A stretch of DNA of 64,000 nt from Corynespora cassiicola (lineage: Eukaryota; Ascomycota; Dothideomycetes; Pleosporales; Corynesporascaceae): NCBI GenBank assembly GCA_022059125.1, contig JAEUWY010000012.1, positions 372,001 through 436,000 on the forward strand, in the 5' to 3' direction. Position 1 is the first letter of the stretch. The number at the start of each line of letters is the position of its first letter. The notes beneath the pieces were generated by a model. That model was not told where the DNA came from, ran no database searches, and worked only from the letters and a program-made list of their open reading frames with translations. This document shows positions 13,301-25,173 of the stretch, piece by piece. Made by a program: the position numbers and the translations under genes.

Positions 13301-15081
13301 CCTTTATTTCCGGACCCTTGATTGGCCGCAGAGCCCGCTGTTTCCTGCTTTTCAATCATCCGGCTGACGTCTTCCTTTTCCGTGCCCTCGTATCAGATGA
13401 GCCTAATCCGGGAAGCCTCGCCTCAACAGTTCAATTGGCTACTGCTGTTGGGACGACAGGCTGTCAACCGCCCTTTCTCTGTGCATAACTTTAGGTTTGA
13501 GCTTCCCCTTCCAGATCCATTTATTTGCCTCGCCATCTCCTGTGTTTCTGTCAATTTAATGAGTCATATTTTTATCGTAGGGTTTGATCCTCACCGTTCA
13601 GTTGCGGCGCCTGCGAGTGGATGCAATGTATGCTGACGCCAGAGGCTGTTGCGGGTCGAGTGTTACACCAACGCGGGAGTGCTGGTGATGCCTAATTCGC
13701 ATGCATCTTCGACGTATCTGGCTTCGAAGAGACATTGGTTAGAGCAGACTCTTCGACCACCAACAAGATTGGTAGGAGCCTAGTCGTAAGCTGAGCCGTC
13801 AAAATCTCGTTCTGCAAATGCTCGTACGCGCCCGACCGTACCCAACAGCCGAAGCTGCGTCTACGCGTCAGGAGTGCGGCAATTTACTCAGGGTCTCATC
13901 GCTGTTGGCCACCACCGACTGTTCATCACCTAGCGACGTCGGAGAATGGCCGAAAGGGGAAATGCCGTCCGCTTTAATGGGGTCGTGGCGAGCCGGCGAT
14001 ATTTCTGTCTTGGGCCTCAAACTTTCGGACCCTTGATTGCCCGGCGGGACTACGGCTATGGCTCGTGACATTGATACCACCGTACTAACCAATGTGGACT
14101 TGTCCAGACTTCTATGACAATGAAAGAGGATTGGGAAGAAGCATGATGACATGCGCTTTGCCCAAGTGACGTGCAGGTGCATGATAATCACCTCAGGACA
14201 AGTACCACAGAACAAGGCCTAGAAGATTTCGCCCTCTTGCATACATCGAATGTGTTACAGCACCTGCAGAATCGCAGATGAAAGCAACAGTACAAAGCCC
14301 AGGCGGGTAGGCAAGGCTCCACGAACTATAGTTTCTCCACACCTATAGTACATGTATTATTATTGCCTTTGAAAATGACGTAACCTTACAATCACCAAAT
14401 GCGCAGACTGTGCGGATTTGACTTTCTTCTCGAGTACTACGAAAACATGTATGCCAATATAACCTATCTCTGACTGATGTCTATCTGCATATGAGTACTG
14501 CAATATCATCATATTGCCCCGTCGTGACTGAGACTTGCGTACGTTGACAGCATTGTAATTTTATGTTGACAAGATGCTCGGCTGAGTTTGTATATACAAT
14601 GTGATATACGACTAGGTAGACAAATTTGTGACCAGATACCTTGTGTGCTCTATCCAGCCTATCCCCTTTAAACATGCCTCAGGCATTCGTTTCCTGTGTG
14701 TTCTAGGCATTCACCTTTTTCAATGCACAACGACAAACCACCCAAGACAATAATTCCACAAACAAAGACAACACCTTCACTTGGAACTAATACTCTATAT
14801 GTATTTATTCACTCAAATCCAGCGATAGTATTCTTCATATCCACGCTTGCTATTAGACTTGAAGCTTCATCGTGACTTTGCGTAACGAAGAGAATACCGT
14901 CGACCAGTTCGCACCAAACGCTATCAATAATAACACTGGCCACATACTCGAGTTTCAGGGGGAAAAAAAATCTCTTAGAGATTCCAGTGTCATAGGACAA
15001 ACGCGTGGTAAGGCGAACCAGAACCTAATCGTGCTAGCACTACCGCGCAAGCAAACACTCCCCCATAAATCCCCCATCACC
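7315..15081. other. 7.8-kb gene-free interval upstream of the C2H2 regulator
   Basis: No frame looks like a real protein. About 7.3-13 kb is GC-rich with overlapping open frames on both strands made of Arg/Pro/Ala/Ser, typical of GC-driven spurious frames. CTG-rich tandem sequence lies at 7851-7900 and 8016-8052. From about 13.1 kb the DNA becomes AT-richer. I infer promoter and leader sequence of the regulator at 3690-7314, possibly with noncoding transcripts. Confidence 0.5.
7851..8052. repeat. CTG-rich tandem tracts
   Basis: Two short blocks: degenerate GCTGCTGG copies at about 7851-7900, and four copies of a 9-mer CTGCTCTGG at about 8016-8052. They lie 0.5-0.7 kb upstream of the start codon of the C2H2 regulator. 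Confidence 0.7.
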
Positions 15082-15363
15082 ATGCTCCCCCAATCCTCCA
15101 AATCGTCAAACCGTACCTTCCCTTCTTCATCCCAAAATGACTCACAGCCTCAATCCTCGGACTCCATGGAATCCACAGGCTCCACAGGCTCCTCGGGCTC
15201 CTACTCAGACGCCTCTTCTTACTCAAGGCGCAAGTCATTACCAAATGTACATGAAAATCTGGGTAATGATGTTGGTGACTGTTGGGCTTGCAGTGGTCCT
15301 ATCAAGTACTCGGGTAAGGGACCTTCCGGAGTTGAGTGTACAAAGTGTGAGCTACCTAATTGA
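15082..15363 (+). CDS. small Ser-rich protein with terminal CWxC...CxxC motif (copy A)
   Basis: A 93-residue frame starting at an ATG in good context (CACCATG). The frame is open further upstream but without an ATG. Residues 1-60 are Ser/Gln/Thr-rich and look disordered. The last 30 residues hold C-W-A-C-S-G ... K-G-P-S-G-V-E-C-T-K-C, two cysteine pairs in zinc-knuckle spacing, and the protein ends four residues later. There is no signal peptide or membrane segment. The same terminal motif recurs in the genes at 16022 and 16770, so the three form a tandem family. I do not recognise the family. Zinc binding is inferred only from the cysteine spacing. No intron is needed. Confidence 0.6.
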   Translation: MLPQSSKSSNRTFPSSSQNDSQPQSSDSMESTGSTGSSGSYSDASSYSRRKSLPNVHENLGNDVGDCWACSGPIKYSGKGPSGVECTKCELPN

Positions 15364-16021
15364 CGCTTCCCGGAGAGAGGCATTTGAGGCTACTAGACAT
15401 ATTTGTTACGCAGTGTTGGACTTTGCGAAAGTTTTTTGTGGGAATAAGTTGAAAGACTGCAGGAGGTAGGGATTATTGTTCATTTCGCGTGTAAGGTAGC
15501 CTTGCCATGAGGGGATGCTTGGTGGTGTCACCGAGTGACAATTCAACGAAGAATTTGACCTGACAGAAATAATCGAGCATCTCCATTGAGTTTAAAAGAT
15601 TTTTTCATGTCACGACATGGGCGACCAAAATTTTTGAAACTGAAAATTTATAGAAAATATAATATATCTTGATTAACACCTTTCGGTACATGTAATCATC
15701 GTGACCTTTGTCATTGAGACGCTTCTTGTACTTGATTGCTAAACAGTTACAGGATTGTATACGTACATGCCACTGAACTGGAAACTAATTCAGTGAAGTG
15801 TTTTTGGGTCTGTACAATGGAACATTATACGAACAAAGTAGTCAAGGACATTGGGAAGTACTTCACAGACGAATGACTCGCTGTCATAATCCCATACTAT
15901 CAAGCGGGCCTGTATTTATATATGTTCCCGAATCGCAGACAGCATTATACTTCCTCGCCGATGTACGGGATCAGCTTCATAAACAACTGCATAAGGTCAA
16001 CTCGAAGAAAGAGCTAAGAAA
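15364..16021. other. spacer between small Cys-motif genes A and B
   Basis: AT-rich sequence. A frame at 15798-16025 (+) has no early ATG and overlaps the start of gene B by four bases (ATGA). It may be only leader sequence, so I leave it uncalled. Confidence 0.45.
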
Positions 16022-16624
16022 ATGACTGCACCACCGCGTCCACTTTCACCTCCCATAATCACCATCGAACCCGAGTCCTCAAGTCCAACCAAGCCGTCAA
16101 GCGTTGTATCCATGCCCACTAGCGCCGGCGACTGCAAAAGCTATACCACAGTTCCAACGAACCCATCCTTACTATCGTTTACAAGCGTATCAGTAACCCC
16201 CCAAGCCCCAAGCTCCCGCCCAGAATTCAGCGCCGCAGTCCCGCAGGTACACAGGGCTCCAGGCTCCAATAACTCGGGAACGAACATGACTTAATGGATG
16301 CAGACAGTAAGCTTTGGAGATACGTCTCCTGAGTCCAGGGCTAAGATAACTTCACTCCTGATGCAAACTGAGGGCCCTCGGTTTCTAGAGTATGGATACG
16401 AGGCCAGGGTGCAGGAACGCAATCTTAGGGAGGAAGAAGAGGAGCACAAGGACAAGGTGGGCGGTTACGATATGGACAGGGATGAAGGTGAGAGAGATGC
16501 TCAAGGAAACTTGATAGACCCAAAGCAGGGAACCTGCTGGGACGAGAAGTGTGGAGGGGAGGTGGTGTGGGCAACCAAGGGACCTTGGCTGCTGGTTTGC
16601 CTCAAGTGCCAGCGGCAACAATAG
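16022..16624 (+). CDS. small acidic protein with terminal CW...C...CxxC motif (copy B)
   Basis: A 181-residue protein from two exons, 16022-16246 and 16304-16624. The intron 16247-16303 has donor CAG/GTACAC, a TGACTTAAT branch-like site and acceptor ATGCAG, and joins the frames in phase 0. The N-terminal half is Pro/Ser/Thr-rich. A charged segment (REEEEEHKDK, DMDRDEGERD) follows. The protein ends with C-W-D-E-K-C-G-G ... K-G-P-W-L-L-V-C-L-K-C plus four residues, matching copy A in the W, GP and CxxC positions with two extra residues before the second cysteine. It begins M-T-A-P-P-R-P, close to the M-T-P-R-T-P start of copy C. No known family is recognised. A nuclear or cytosolic location is inferred from the lack of a signal peptide. 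Confidence 0.6.
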
Positions 16625-16769
16625 ACTAACACTATGACAGTGACATGCAAGTTTCCTCACCCGAAATAACAGGGCAAGAAGAACCAAAATAGTAAGCGAA
16701 GCATTAGCTATCCAAAATTCCATCTCACGCACGCTCTCGTCTCCGAACCGTGACAACATCAGCCATGGA

Positions 16770-17174
16770 ATGACGCCTCGCACCCCCCATTCGTGAACCC
16801 ATCATTCCAATTCCATCCACACAAACAGTGCCCCTTTGTTCTCAAAGTCACCTTATCCTCCCACCCCCCTCCTTCCACCTCCCGCCCGGAATTCAACCCA
16901 TCAGCTAACGAAATCCCCACCCATATTACATCAGCGACCCACCAAACGTGATACCAGAACCGGCAATATTCAATCTTCGACAAACCGGCCTTCATCTACA
17001 GACAAGGACCGAGATTTCAACGAGGGGAGAGGTTGGCCTTGCGGCGGGCAGCGATTCTTCACGGAGCAGGGGCCGGGCGGCATCGACTGTGTGCAGTGCT
17101 GGGCGATGCAGCCATTGGACGAGGATCAGGAAGACGACGGCGGGGTGGGTGGGAGGTTGAGGGAGGTGGTATAG
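16770..17174 (+). pseudogene. third copy of the small Cys-motif family, probably broken (copy C)
   Basis: From ATG 16770 the frame reads M-T-P-R-T-P-H-S and then meets an in-frame TGA at 16794-16796. Downstream it stays open to 17174. That part is Pro/Ser-rich and ends with G-W-P-C-G-G ... Q-G-P-G-G-I-D-C-V-Q-C-W plus an acidic tail. The motif aligns with copies A and B, but the first cysteine is Gly. The stop could come from a CGA-to-TGA change. I tested an intron with donor GTGAAC at 16793: the nearest acceptor gives only 37 bp, and the later one (16934) shifts out of the motif frame. A different first exon is possible, so the pseudogene status is an inference. Confidence 0.5.
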
Positions 17175-17371
17175 GTAGTCGACGACACATTTGTCAAAAG
17201 ATGACTTTGGAACAATGGAAAAGATTCACACCAATGCTCTTGTTTGGTATTCTTTGATTCGTCGTAACCGGTATGCGGCGTCGTCACAACATGTCACGTC
17301 CCCTACCGCCCTCATCGCCGTTGCTATCCTACAACTCCCTCCATCTACGTACCATGAGCTGCGGTGACAAA

Positions 17372-19317
17372 CTAGATCTCGAAGACACCACCGAGACCAG
17401 CTCTAATGTCCACGAGATCCGCCCTCCAGCCCTGGAACGAGTTAAGGCCCCTCTTGATCTCCCGGACCCTCTCGATCCTGTTCTTCTGCTCCTCCTCCTG
17501 GGCTTTGCGGAAGGCGTCCTCGTCAAACTCAAAGTCGTCGTCCAAGCTGCCCAGGCTTGCCTCTCTGCCCCTTCCAAAGTCCGGCTTGGCGTGAGAAGCG
17601 GCATCGCTGCGGCGGTGGGGTTGGCCAGTGAAGGCAGAGATCCCAGATTGGATGACATCCTGGAATGATGAGTGCTGCCGGCTAGCCGAGCGCGACGGCG
17701 GGTTGCCAGAGAGGTCGACATCGTCAAAGCCGTCGGGATGGTCGTCGATTGAAGGCTGCATTTGCTGCCTGCGGTCGCGCCATACGCCTCGCCTGAGCTC
17801 AAAGTTCTCTTCTTCGAGCTCCCTGACCTTGGCCAAGAGCTTGTCTCGCTCCTCGCCCACAAGTTCTTCGACACTTGTGTCTTCGATTGAGCCCAGATCC
17901 GCCTTTCGGCGACGCTGCTCTGCTTCTCGGAGGCGGGCGTTTTCGTTGCTGAGGCCGGTAACGCGAGTGCGTAGCTCAGTAGCTTCGCGCTCGATCTTGT
18001 TATGCTCCTGTAGACGAGTTTGATTCCGTGCATCGTTGTCGCGATGCAATTGCGTCAAGGTCTCAACCTTCTTCTCCAGAAGCTCCGCACGCGATACCGC
18101 ATCGGAAGCTTTGCGGTTCGCAGCACCGAGTTCAGCCTCTAGCTGTGCAATGCGTGTCTGTGCAGAATCGCGATCCGAGCCTTCCTTGGCTGCTTGTTCG
18201 CTAGCCTTCTCGAGGTTGGCCTTGAGATCTGAGAGCTCCGTCTTTGTAGATTTGGCTTCTTGTTCTGCCTTTTCCAACGACGATTCCAAACTGGAAATTC
18301 TGGTCTGAAGTTCATTGCTCTTATTCGTCTGGTCCGAAAGCTGCTTGTTAAGATTTGAAATTTCAAGCTCGAGGGACTCGATCGTGGCCGATTTGGAGGC
18401 AACTTGGGCATTGAGATCATCGATCGACGCGGACTGGCTGGGGGACGCCGTAGAGGTCTTGCGGTTGGATTTGGACGTCTGAACCTGGAGCTGTGACAGC
18501 TGGCGCTTGAGTGATTCGACTTCCGACTTCTGGGCCGTGTTAGTGAGCCTGCAGCTTACATTGCGCGAGGGTAATGAGTGTCGACATACCAGTTTATCGG
18601 CCTCCTTACCCCGCTCTACAGCAAGCGCAGCATCGCTTCTACCTTCTCTCAATTCCTCGAGCTCCTCCTCGCTCTTCTTCCACCTTTTCTCTCCCTCTTC
18701 CGCCTCTGCCGCCAGCCGCTTATTCTCCTTCTCAAGTTCATCAATGCGTTGAGCTTGTTCCCTATAGATATCGCTGGATACACCACCACCGGGGGTCAAC
18801 GGGGGAGGCGAAGTTGCCCCACCACCAGCTCCGCCTCGGTAGAATGATGCGGAGCGTTGACGCGACTCGACAGCAACGGAGGGTTTGCGGCCATGCGACG
18901 TGGTGGCTGTAGATTTGGGCAATTCAGAAGGTTCTTCGTCCTCGACTGGGCCAGGAGACGCACTCGCGGCCTCGACAGGCTCAGAGGCACCAGCCGTCTC
19001 CTCTGCTTTCTCCTCCGTCTTCTCCGTGGTTGGAGTTGAGGGTTCAGCTTCTGCAGCCTCGGCCTTCTCCTCTTTCTTCTTCCCTCCGCCTGCCTTCTTG
19101 GCTTTCTGCTTCTTTAATTGTTCGTACTACATGCAGCTGAGTTAGCATTTGCTCCACACATGGCAGCGACTTCAAGCTCTACTACCGCCAGAGGAATGCT
19201 GGATCCAATCGCGGAACTCGAGCTGCTGAGGACGCCGGAGAGTCGTTTGAGCGGGCTACCTACTCTCTTCTTAGCCGCGGCGACCTTCTCGGCCTTCTCC
19301 TTGTCTTCGTCGGCCAT
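17372..19317 (-). CDS. long coiled-coil protein
   Basis: A 582-residue protein from three exons: 19264-19317 (M-A-D-E-D-K-E-K...), 18590-19126 and 17372-18529. Introns are 19127-19263 (GTAGGT...TAG) and 18530-18589 (GTATGT...CTAAC...CAG). Both splice in phase 0 and restore an unbroken charged helix. The N-terminus is Lys/Glu/Ala-rich. A Ser/Gly/Pro segment follows, then a coiled coil from about residue 115 to 440 with regular heptads (Leu, Lys/Glu, Gln). The C-terminus is more ordered and ends GLGGVFEI. It resembles fungal proteins annotated only as 'M protein repeat' or golgin-like coiled coils. No catalytic motif is seen. A structural or tethering role is inference. Confidence 0.8.
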
Positions 19318-22300
19318 TTTGCGTTGCTGGTAGGGTGGTAAATGTGGCAGGGGTGGGTTAGGGAGCTGGTCGGTCAGGTCGAGAGCTCCGAAGTCGATGT
19401 TCGGTGACGGCAACGTTGCTCTTAGACCGCGCTAATCCATAAATGGAAAGAACTCGCCCCTCACTTCCAACCTTGGAATTTTCAAATTGCAGCAGGGCCA
19501 AGTACTCGTTTGGCATGATACACATGTTTCTTGTATGCCTTGCTTTTTGAAATAAATTGAAGCGGGTAGTTTATACGCGATCAAGCATTTCAGCTACATA
19601 ATAGATGTATTACTAACTTTTCTGGATTAATATTTAATCTTGTGCTACATGCTGCTCTCATAATGTTGGTCGATGGTCATTTCATCCATTGACTAATTAA
19701 TTATCAAAAGTGCAAAATTGTTAATTTTCAAAAAGTCTCCATGGCATCACTCTTGAATATGGAACGCTACAGTCCAGAGCTCACTTGATCCAGTTCTTTA
19801 ATCAGCATGTTGTCGTTATGGCTAGGTATGGGTCCAGCCTTGGTCTTAATTGTAATATTTGACAAGTATTTGGCCCTGGTCTTCAATTTTACTGCTTCGT
19901 CTTCGATCAATTGCATTGCTACGGTGCCCACGACAGTGTGCTGGCTGGACAAGGGTAGTAGTGTCTCTGGATATATTTGTTAACTGCCAAGATTTCTAAG
20001 AAAAATTGCCATGAAATGATATAGAAATTGTCAATTTCTTTTTCATGGAGAAGGGATGCAGAGGCCGAATCTAGATACTTATCCTCACTTTGTTCCAAAA
20101 TTTGTGGGGTTCTGCTGGCCAGAGATGAGTGATTCAGTGGCGTTGGATCAAGTTAACCCAGTCCAGCTAATCTAAAACTTCTATTTACTATTTACAACAG
20201 ACTTGGACTTATATACTAAATGCTGATTATCTACGTCGCACACGTCTATTGCAATTTATCTGAATGCGGGTTTCGCTAGCTGGTTTTTACCCATCAGGCA
20301 CAGTTAGACATTCTCGAAAGTCACGGGTTCCTTATTCCTTGTGATATATTAGCCACCTTGTTCTTATAAGCCTACTTTGTTGGCGGGACAGAGTGTTGGC
20401 GATTCTTCGTTTTCCTCGACTAAACGAAGTGGCCCTGAAAACCTCAATTAGGATTCTCGAAGGAATGGATGACTTGTATTGCTAGTGTCAATAATTCCAG
20501 GCTTTTTTCTAAGACTGATGGATGAGGATTGATTATTGCCGATGAGTAGCTCCTTTGTCCCAATATTATCAACTCATCCCACTTAAATCATGTCAATGCT
20601 AGGGCTACTTCCAACAAAAAACAAAATAAAATAATAGAGAAGTTAATTATATATCCTTAATCTCCATGTTTATGCTTTCTGCTAGATATAAATAAGTACA
20701 ACGGAAAGAAACCCGTAATATGTTGAAACTAATCTGTCGTGCGAATGAGGGTAGACTATTGCGTATCGAATAGATAATATCCCCCCTGCTTCTCTGCCCT
20801 GTTAGTATTACAATCTCATTAATCAAGTAGAAGGCCTGCCAGATAGCCCACTGAAAGTATAAGTTAAGGTGCAGAACATTAAATTGTAGATGTCGCAGTA
20901 TCTAAAATGACTCTGGGATACATACTAGCAATTAAAACGGCAGTTTCCTTATTCTCAAGTAATAATAGCCAAGCTAATGTCACAAGGTCAAGGGTGATCG
21001 GAACCTCACGGGAGAGTACTGTCGCAAAACAACAGTCTTCATACTGTTCTAGGCTTCCTGGGGATGTTGTTATATTCAGAGTGTGACAATAATGATGACT
21101 TGAGATTAATTCCATGCCTTTCAACATTCGAACCAGTCACATATAAGCTGAGGCAGTCTCTTGGGGATTCATACCTGTCGGATTTTGTGGAGGAGCAACC
21201 CATTCGAAGTCTATTGAAGAACAAGAATATGTAATACCCGCTTTTCAACTACGGATAGGGGACGCCCGATTTGGATTATACCTTGTTTCTTAAGATGATC
21301 GTGTGTTGTCATATGACCCGCCTATATTTTCTTGAATGCTACAGAAAAAGGAGACAGTCAACCTATATCAGGGGATAAAAGCCCTCAACGGCTTACAGGC
21401 CGAAAGATCCACTTTACGATGGCCGATTCTTACACAAAGCTCACAAATCCTGTAAAGCAACGGTGGTACTTGTTAATGTGATTGAGACAGCAGTCGAGTT
21501 CACATGGTCCTGAACTCCGCTCACATGAATTTAGCCGCTGCCAATATTGTGGGCGATAACAAAATAATCTATGTGGCGTTCCACAGAGCAGTAGAGGCAT
21601 TACCATCGGCGGCAATCTTTGCTGATATAGTGGCTGGACTACATAGAAAGCGTTCCCAGCACACCTGCTACAAGCTGCCCAAGTCGACGTTCTTGAACCC
21701 TATACCTGCGGCACATGTGCCTGAGGCACACTTGGTGTTGCATATAGCACCGCAAGTAATGCCATATGGCCCGAATCGGCAACTTCTGCGTCACCCACTT
21801 CAATCTCTTGGTCCAAGTAGTCGTTCCTTGGTATTCGGAACGCATACCATGCATATTCTGGGCAACGTCTCGCGGTCCTTCTCCACAGAAATCTGCGCCG
21901 GCTTTGGTCCCGTGTGACTGCGCGCGACGATTCACATGGACAACAAGAGCCTCCATCTAATCTCAAGACAACCAAGTGGCAAAGAGGGTGGTTTCGGATC
22001 ATAGGTACAAGCTACACAGGTTCGTGGTGGGCCGGTGCAAAAGCGCCGTCACAATCTCAACATGTCACTACGCAGCCTTCATGCGCAGTTCCCAATGACG
22101 ATGACGATTGCGACGTGTTGCTCTCAGCACGTCCCTTTTGCATGTATCCAGCACCACCCGCGTCGCGGCCCTGCCACAGCAACGAAAAGCCCACGCGACA
22201 CCGTCAGACCGCCCTCCGACCCTGCATCTCCGTCTCTCCGTCCTCCACCCTCAATCTCGAGATTCCCCATCTCCACATGCCCAAATCGTAATCCCCACTG

Positions 22301-22531
22301 ACATCATCCCGCAATCTCACGCAATTGCGATCCTCGTCGACCCCCCACACAACGTCCCACCCTGCACGACACTAAGGCATGGACATAACAACCAACCTGT
22401 CCTTTGCTCGCAACAACGGTGGAGTGGGGGGGGGGGAGAGGCAGGTAGGCGCCAGGACCCTGACAACGGCCTCTTTGGCTAGTCCGAGAATCCATCCATG
22501 AGCACAATAAACAGACGGGTCTGACTCGCGG

Positions 22532-22532
<1 letters not shown>

Positions 22533-22562
<30 letters not shown>

Positions 22563-22563
22563 C
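22533..22563 (+). repeat. CCCATG hexamer repeat
   Basis: About five tandem copies of CCCATG. It encodes only Met-Pro or Met-Gly runs in spurious frames. Confidence 0.85.
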
Positions 22564-23624
22564 CAAGCCCCGTCTCTATTTCCTGCGTCTTTCACCATCG
22601 TCACCACCACAACCACGGGTACAGGCGGGCACGAGGGCACGTAAATAATGAATGCGAAACGGTGACAGCCTTAGTGCCCGAGCAACGGGCCCACCACCAT
22701 CCCGTGGGCGCAGCCGCAAGTCTCCGTCGCGGGAATTAACCCAGCACCTGGCCGCCCAGTAGCACCACCAAAGCCGCGGGTACACATTTCTCTTGGGGTG
22801 GTAGGTACGAGGCAGCAGCCTCATCCATGGCGCGTGACGAAGAGGACAGGAATTTCCCTCCAGTGAGAGCCTCCACGGAAGCCGGTGTTCTGACACAGCG
22901 CGTCTCCTCAAACTGCGCTTCCAGAGGGGAAGGAAGCACGAAATGAGGCCAGTACCTGATCTGCGAACCGAACCCAAGCCAGGCCCCAGACCCAATCGCA
23001 TCGTAGCGGTCAGACGAGAGGAACGGGGGGCGACCGGCCAAAACTGCAGAGCAGGCGAAGCGATGGAACGATGGAACGATGGAACGACCGAGTGAGGGAC
23101 TGTCGACGTTTCCAATAGCGCTAAGCTGCTCTGTACCTATGTACTATTGCCATGGTGTGCTGAGCCGGAGGATTTACTCGCTCATCCCACACACACACAC
23201 ACTCCCCCCGTATCTCCAACCTCGCCACTGCCGCCGTCGCCACTGCAACAACAATAGCACGAGCGGGTGATGGGGACGGCCTTCTTCGCAGACTTGGAAG
23301 GCAAGAAACGCGGGCAGCAGACCCTGAAGATCAGCAAGCTTCCCCTCTCTTCGCTCCCCTCATTGCGCCAGAGAGACAGAAGAAAAACCTGGTCCGCTCC
23401 CGCTCTACAGAATAGATACCATACCCCATTCACGCCCCATCTCCGACGCTGCTCAGAGCCCTGAGTCGCTGGCAAGATTGCGTGGCGTCGACGTCAAGGC
23501 GCAGTCGCACGCAGGAACGCGGGACGGGAACGCCAGTAATTTTCTGGGCCCCTTGTCCGAGCAAGAAAGAGAAAAACCCGCTGGTAGGGTCAGGATACGT
23601 GACCACACCATTGGCAATGGTGAA

Positions 23625-23625
23625 G

Positions 23626-23657
<32 letters not shown>

Positions 23658-23659
23658 CG
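23625..23659 (+). repeat. GCAG tetranucleotide repeat
   Basis: About eight or nine copies of AGGC/GCAG in tandem, in noncoding DNA. Confidence 0.9.
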
Positions 23660-24045
23660 GGCCAATTGATTACCCGCATAGCCACTCTACATACAGCCAT
23701 TCCATCAAAACACATGCCTTTTCCGCGTGCCTTGTACACACCAAAAAAAATAAAAATAAAAAATCTCACTAGATATACGCCATGTGCGGCGGCATAAGCC
23801 TTTGTCTCCATCTCGCCGTGCAATCACCAGCCCGACTAGTTACTACCTAGACACGAGCAAGACCAAAAAGAACAACAAAAAAACGGCTGGGCACAAAACA
23901 ATACCCAGCCCAACCCAAGCCGAGCGTACTTCGTCCTCTCCCCAATGAACGCGAAACCAAAAAAAAAACTTGCCAGACCGAACAACACGCTGAGACAGGG
24001 GAAAAAGCCGAGCGGGTGATGAACACAACCTGCATACCACTTTCC

Positions 24046-24079
24046 TGCATGCATGCATACATGCATGCACGCACGCACG
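24046..24079 (+). repeat. GCAT/GCAC tetranucleotide repeat
   Basis: Alternating purine-pyrimidine tract of GCAT copies passing into GCAC copies. Confidence 0.85.
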
Positions 24080-24290
24080 GCACAACAATCAGGGAAGATG
24101 TGATTTAATAAAGGACAAGAGGGTTGGAAGCGAGAATTGGGGAGGGGGGGACTAAGCGGGCCTAGTTAGTCCACCTCGTCCGAGTACCATGTGCGTCGCA
24201 TCGCGAATCAGTCCCGCCAAACCCGCCGTCAATCTTTGTACTATCGTGGTATCCCGTCCCGCTGTGATCCGCGCTGCACTGCATCGCACA

Positions 24291-24291
<1 letters not shown>

Positions 24292-24324
<33 letters not shown>
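24292..24324 (+). repeat. CGG trinucleotide repeat
   Basis: About eleven tandem CGG units, followed by an imperfect extension (TAGCGGTGGAGG). Confidence 0.9.
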
Positions 24325-24325
<1 letters not shown>

Positions 24326-25173
24326 AGCGGTGGAGGTGGGCGGCAGGCTGATTGCGCGTTATCGCGATAGAGCGAGGGTACAGGTGGCGACGACGATGCG
24401 GGGCGGAGAAAATGCAGGCAGCATGGGCAGCCAGGCTACTGACCATGTATGCACGCGCGGCTGGTGGGTGGAGAGGTTTGTTCTGATTGTTCAGGAATTG
24501 CATTGGACGGGCCGCGTGGGCTTGATAGCTATCTAACTGCAGCTCGTGTACATGGCATCCGAGATTGCCCATCCTCACGTAGCTGGGCTTCGGAGAAGAA
24601 GCCAAACCTGCGTAGATCCATGGCGTGGTCTGACCACCTCGCCCTCAAAGAAGAGAAGATTTTGTCGTGAGCATCGAAGCTCCGCTTGCGCCTGTCACGT
24701 CGACAGCGCCGCAAGGGCAAACAAGGCTGTCGCAAGGGGACAGCCCGATGCCGGGGAATATGTGTGGTAGAGCGAGAATGCAAACAAAGGAAGCTAACGA
24801 GAGGAAGAAAATAGTGTGATCTCCAGCAAAGCACCAGTCAAAGTACCCAGATGGCGTCCTGCAATTCAGGACCTTAGATACCCATCCTTCCAGTACCCGG
24901 TACATCATAGACGCAAAGAAAAAAGAAGGAAATTGTGTTCAAGGAAAGTGGTGTAAGGTAAAATCCGGATCGCGTTCCAAAATGCATCGCAGTGTGCGCC
25001 ATTAAAACAGTCGTAGCCTCGCTATAAACTCCATGTCATGCAAGAATGAGAGTGTGTACTCGGTAGGAAACCATGATTTCGTGCCATCAACATGCAGTTG
25101 CCTGGTGAAGCAAACTACGTTCCAACGGTATTAGGGGGTTTCGGTGGTGAAAATGGTAGTGTGGGTGTGTCGT

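Larger units (their letters stand above)
19318..25173. other. 5.9-kb gene-free interval, AT-rich then repeat-rich
   Basis: 19.4-21.5 kb is markedly AT-rich with only short frames, unlike the GC-rich flanks. It could be a decayed, mutated element, but no transposon domain, terminal repeat or target-site duplication is visible. 22-25 kb is mixed and holds microsatellites. Short frames here have no protein-like features. The right part is the probable 3' UTR of the gene ending at 25174. Confidence 0.5.

Noticed and set aside
15798..16025. 75-codon frame just upstream of small gene B
   Set aside because: It begins at a non-ATG codon and overlaps the gene B start by only four bases; nothing suggests independent expression.
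19440..22000. A transposon remnant with coding capacity
   Set aside because: The AT content is suggestive, but no transposase or reverse transcriptase motif, terminal repeat or target duplication was seen.
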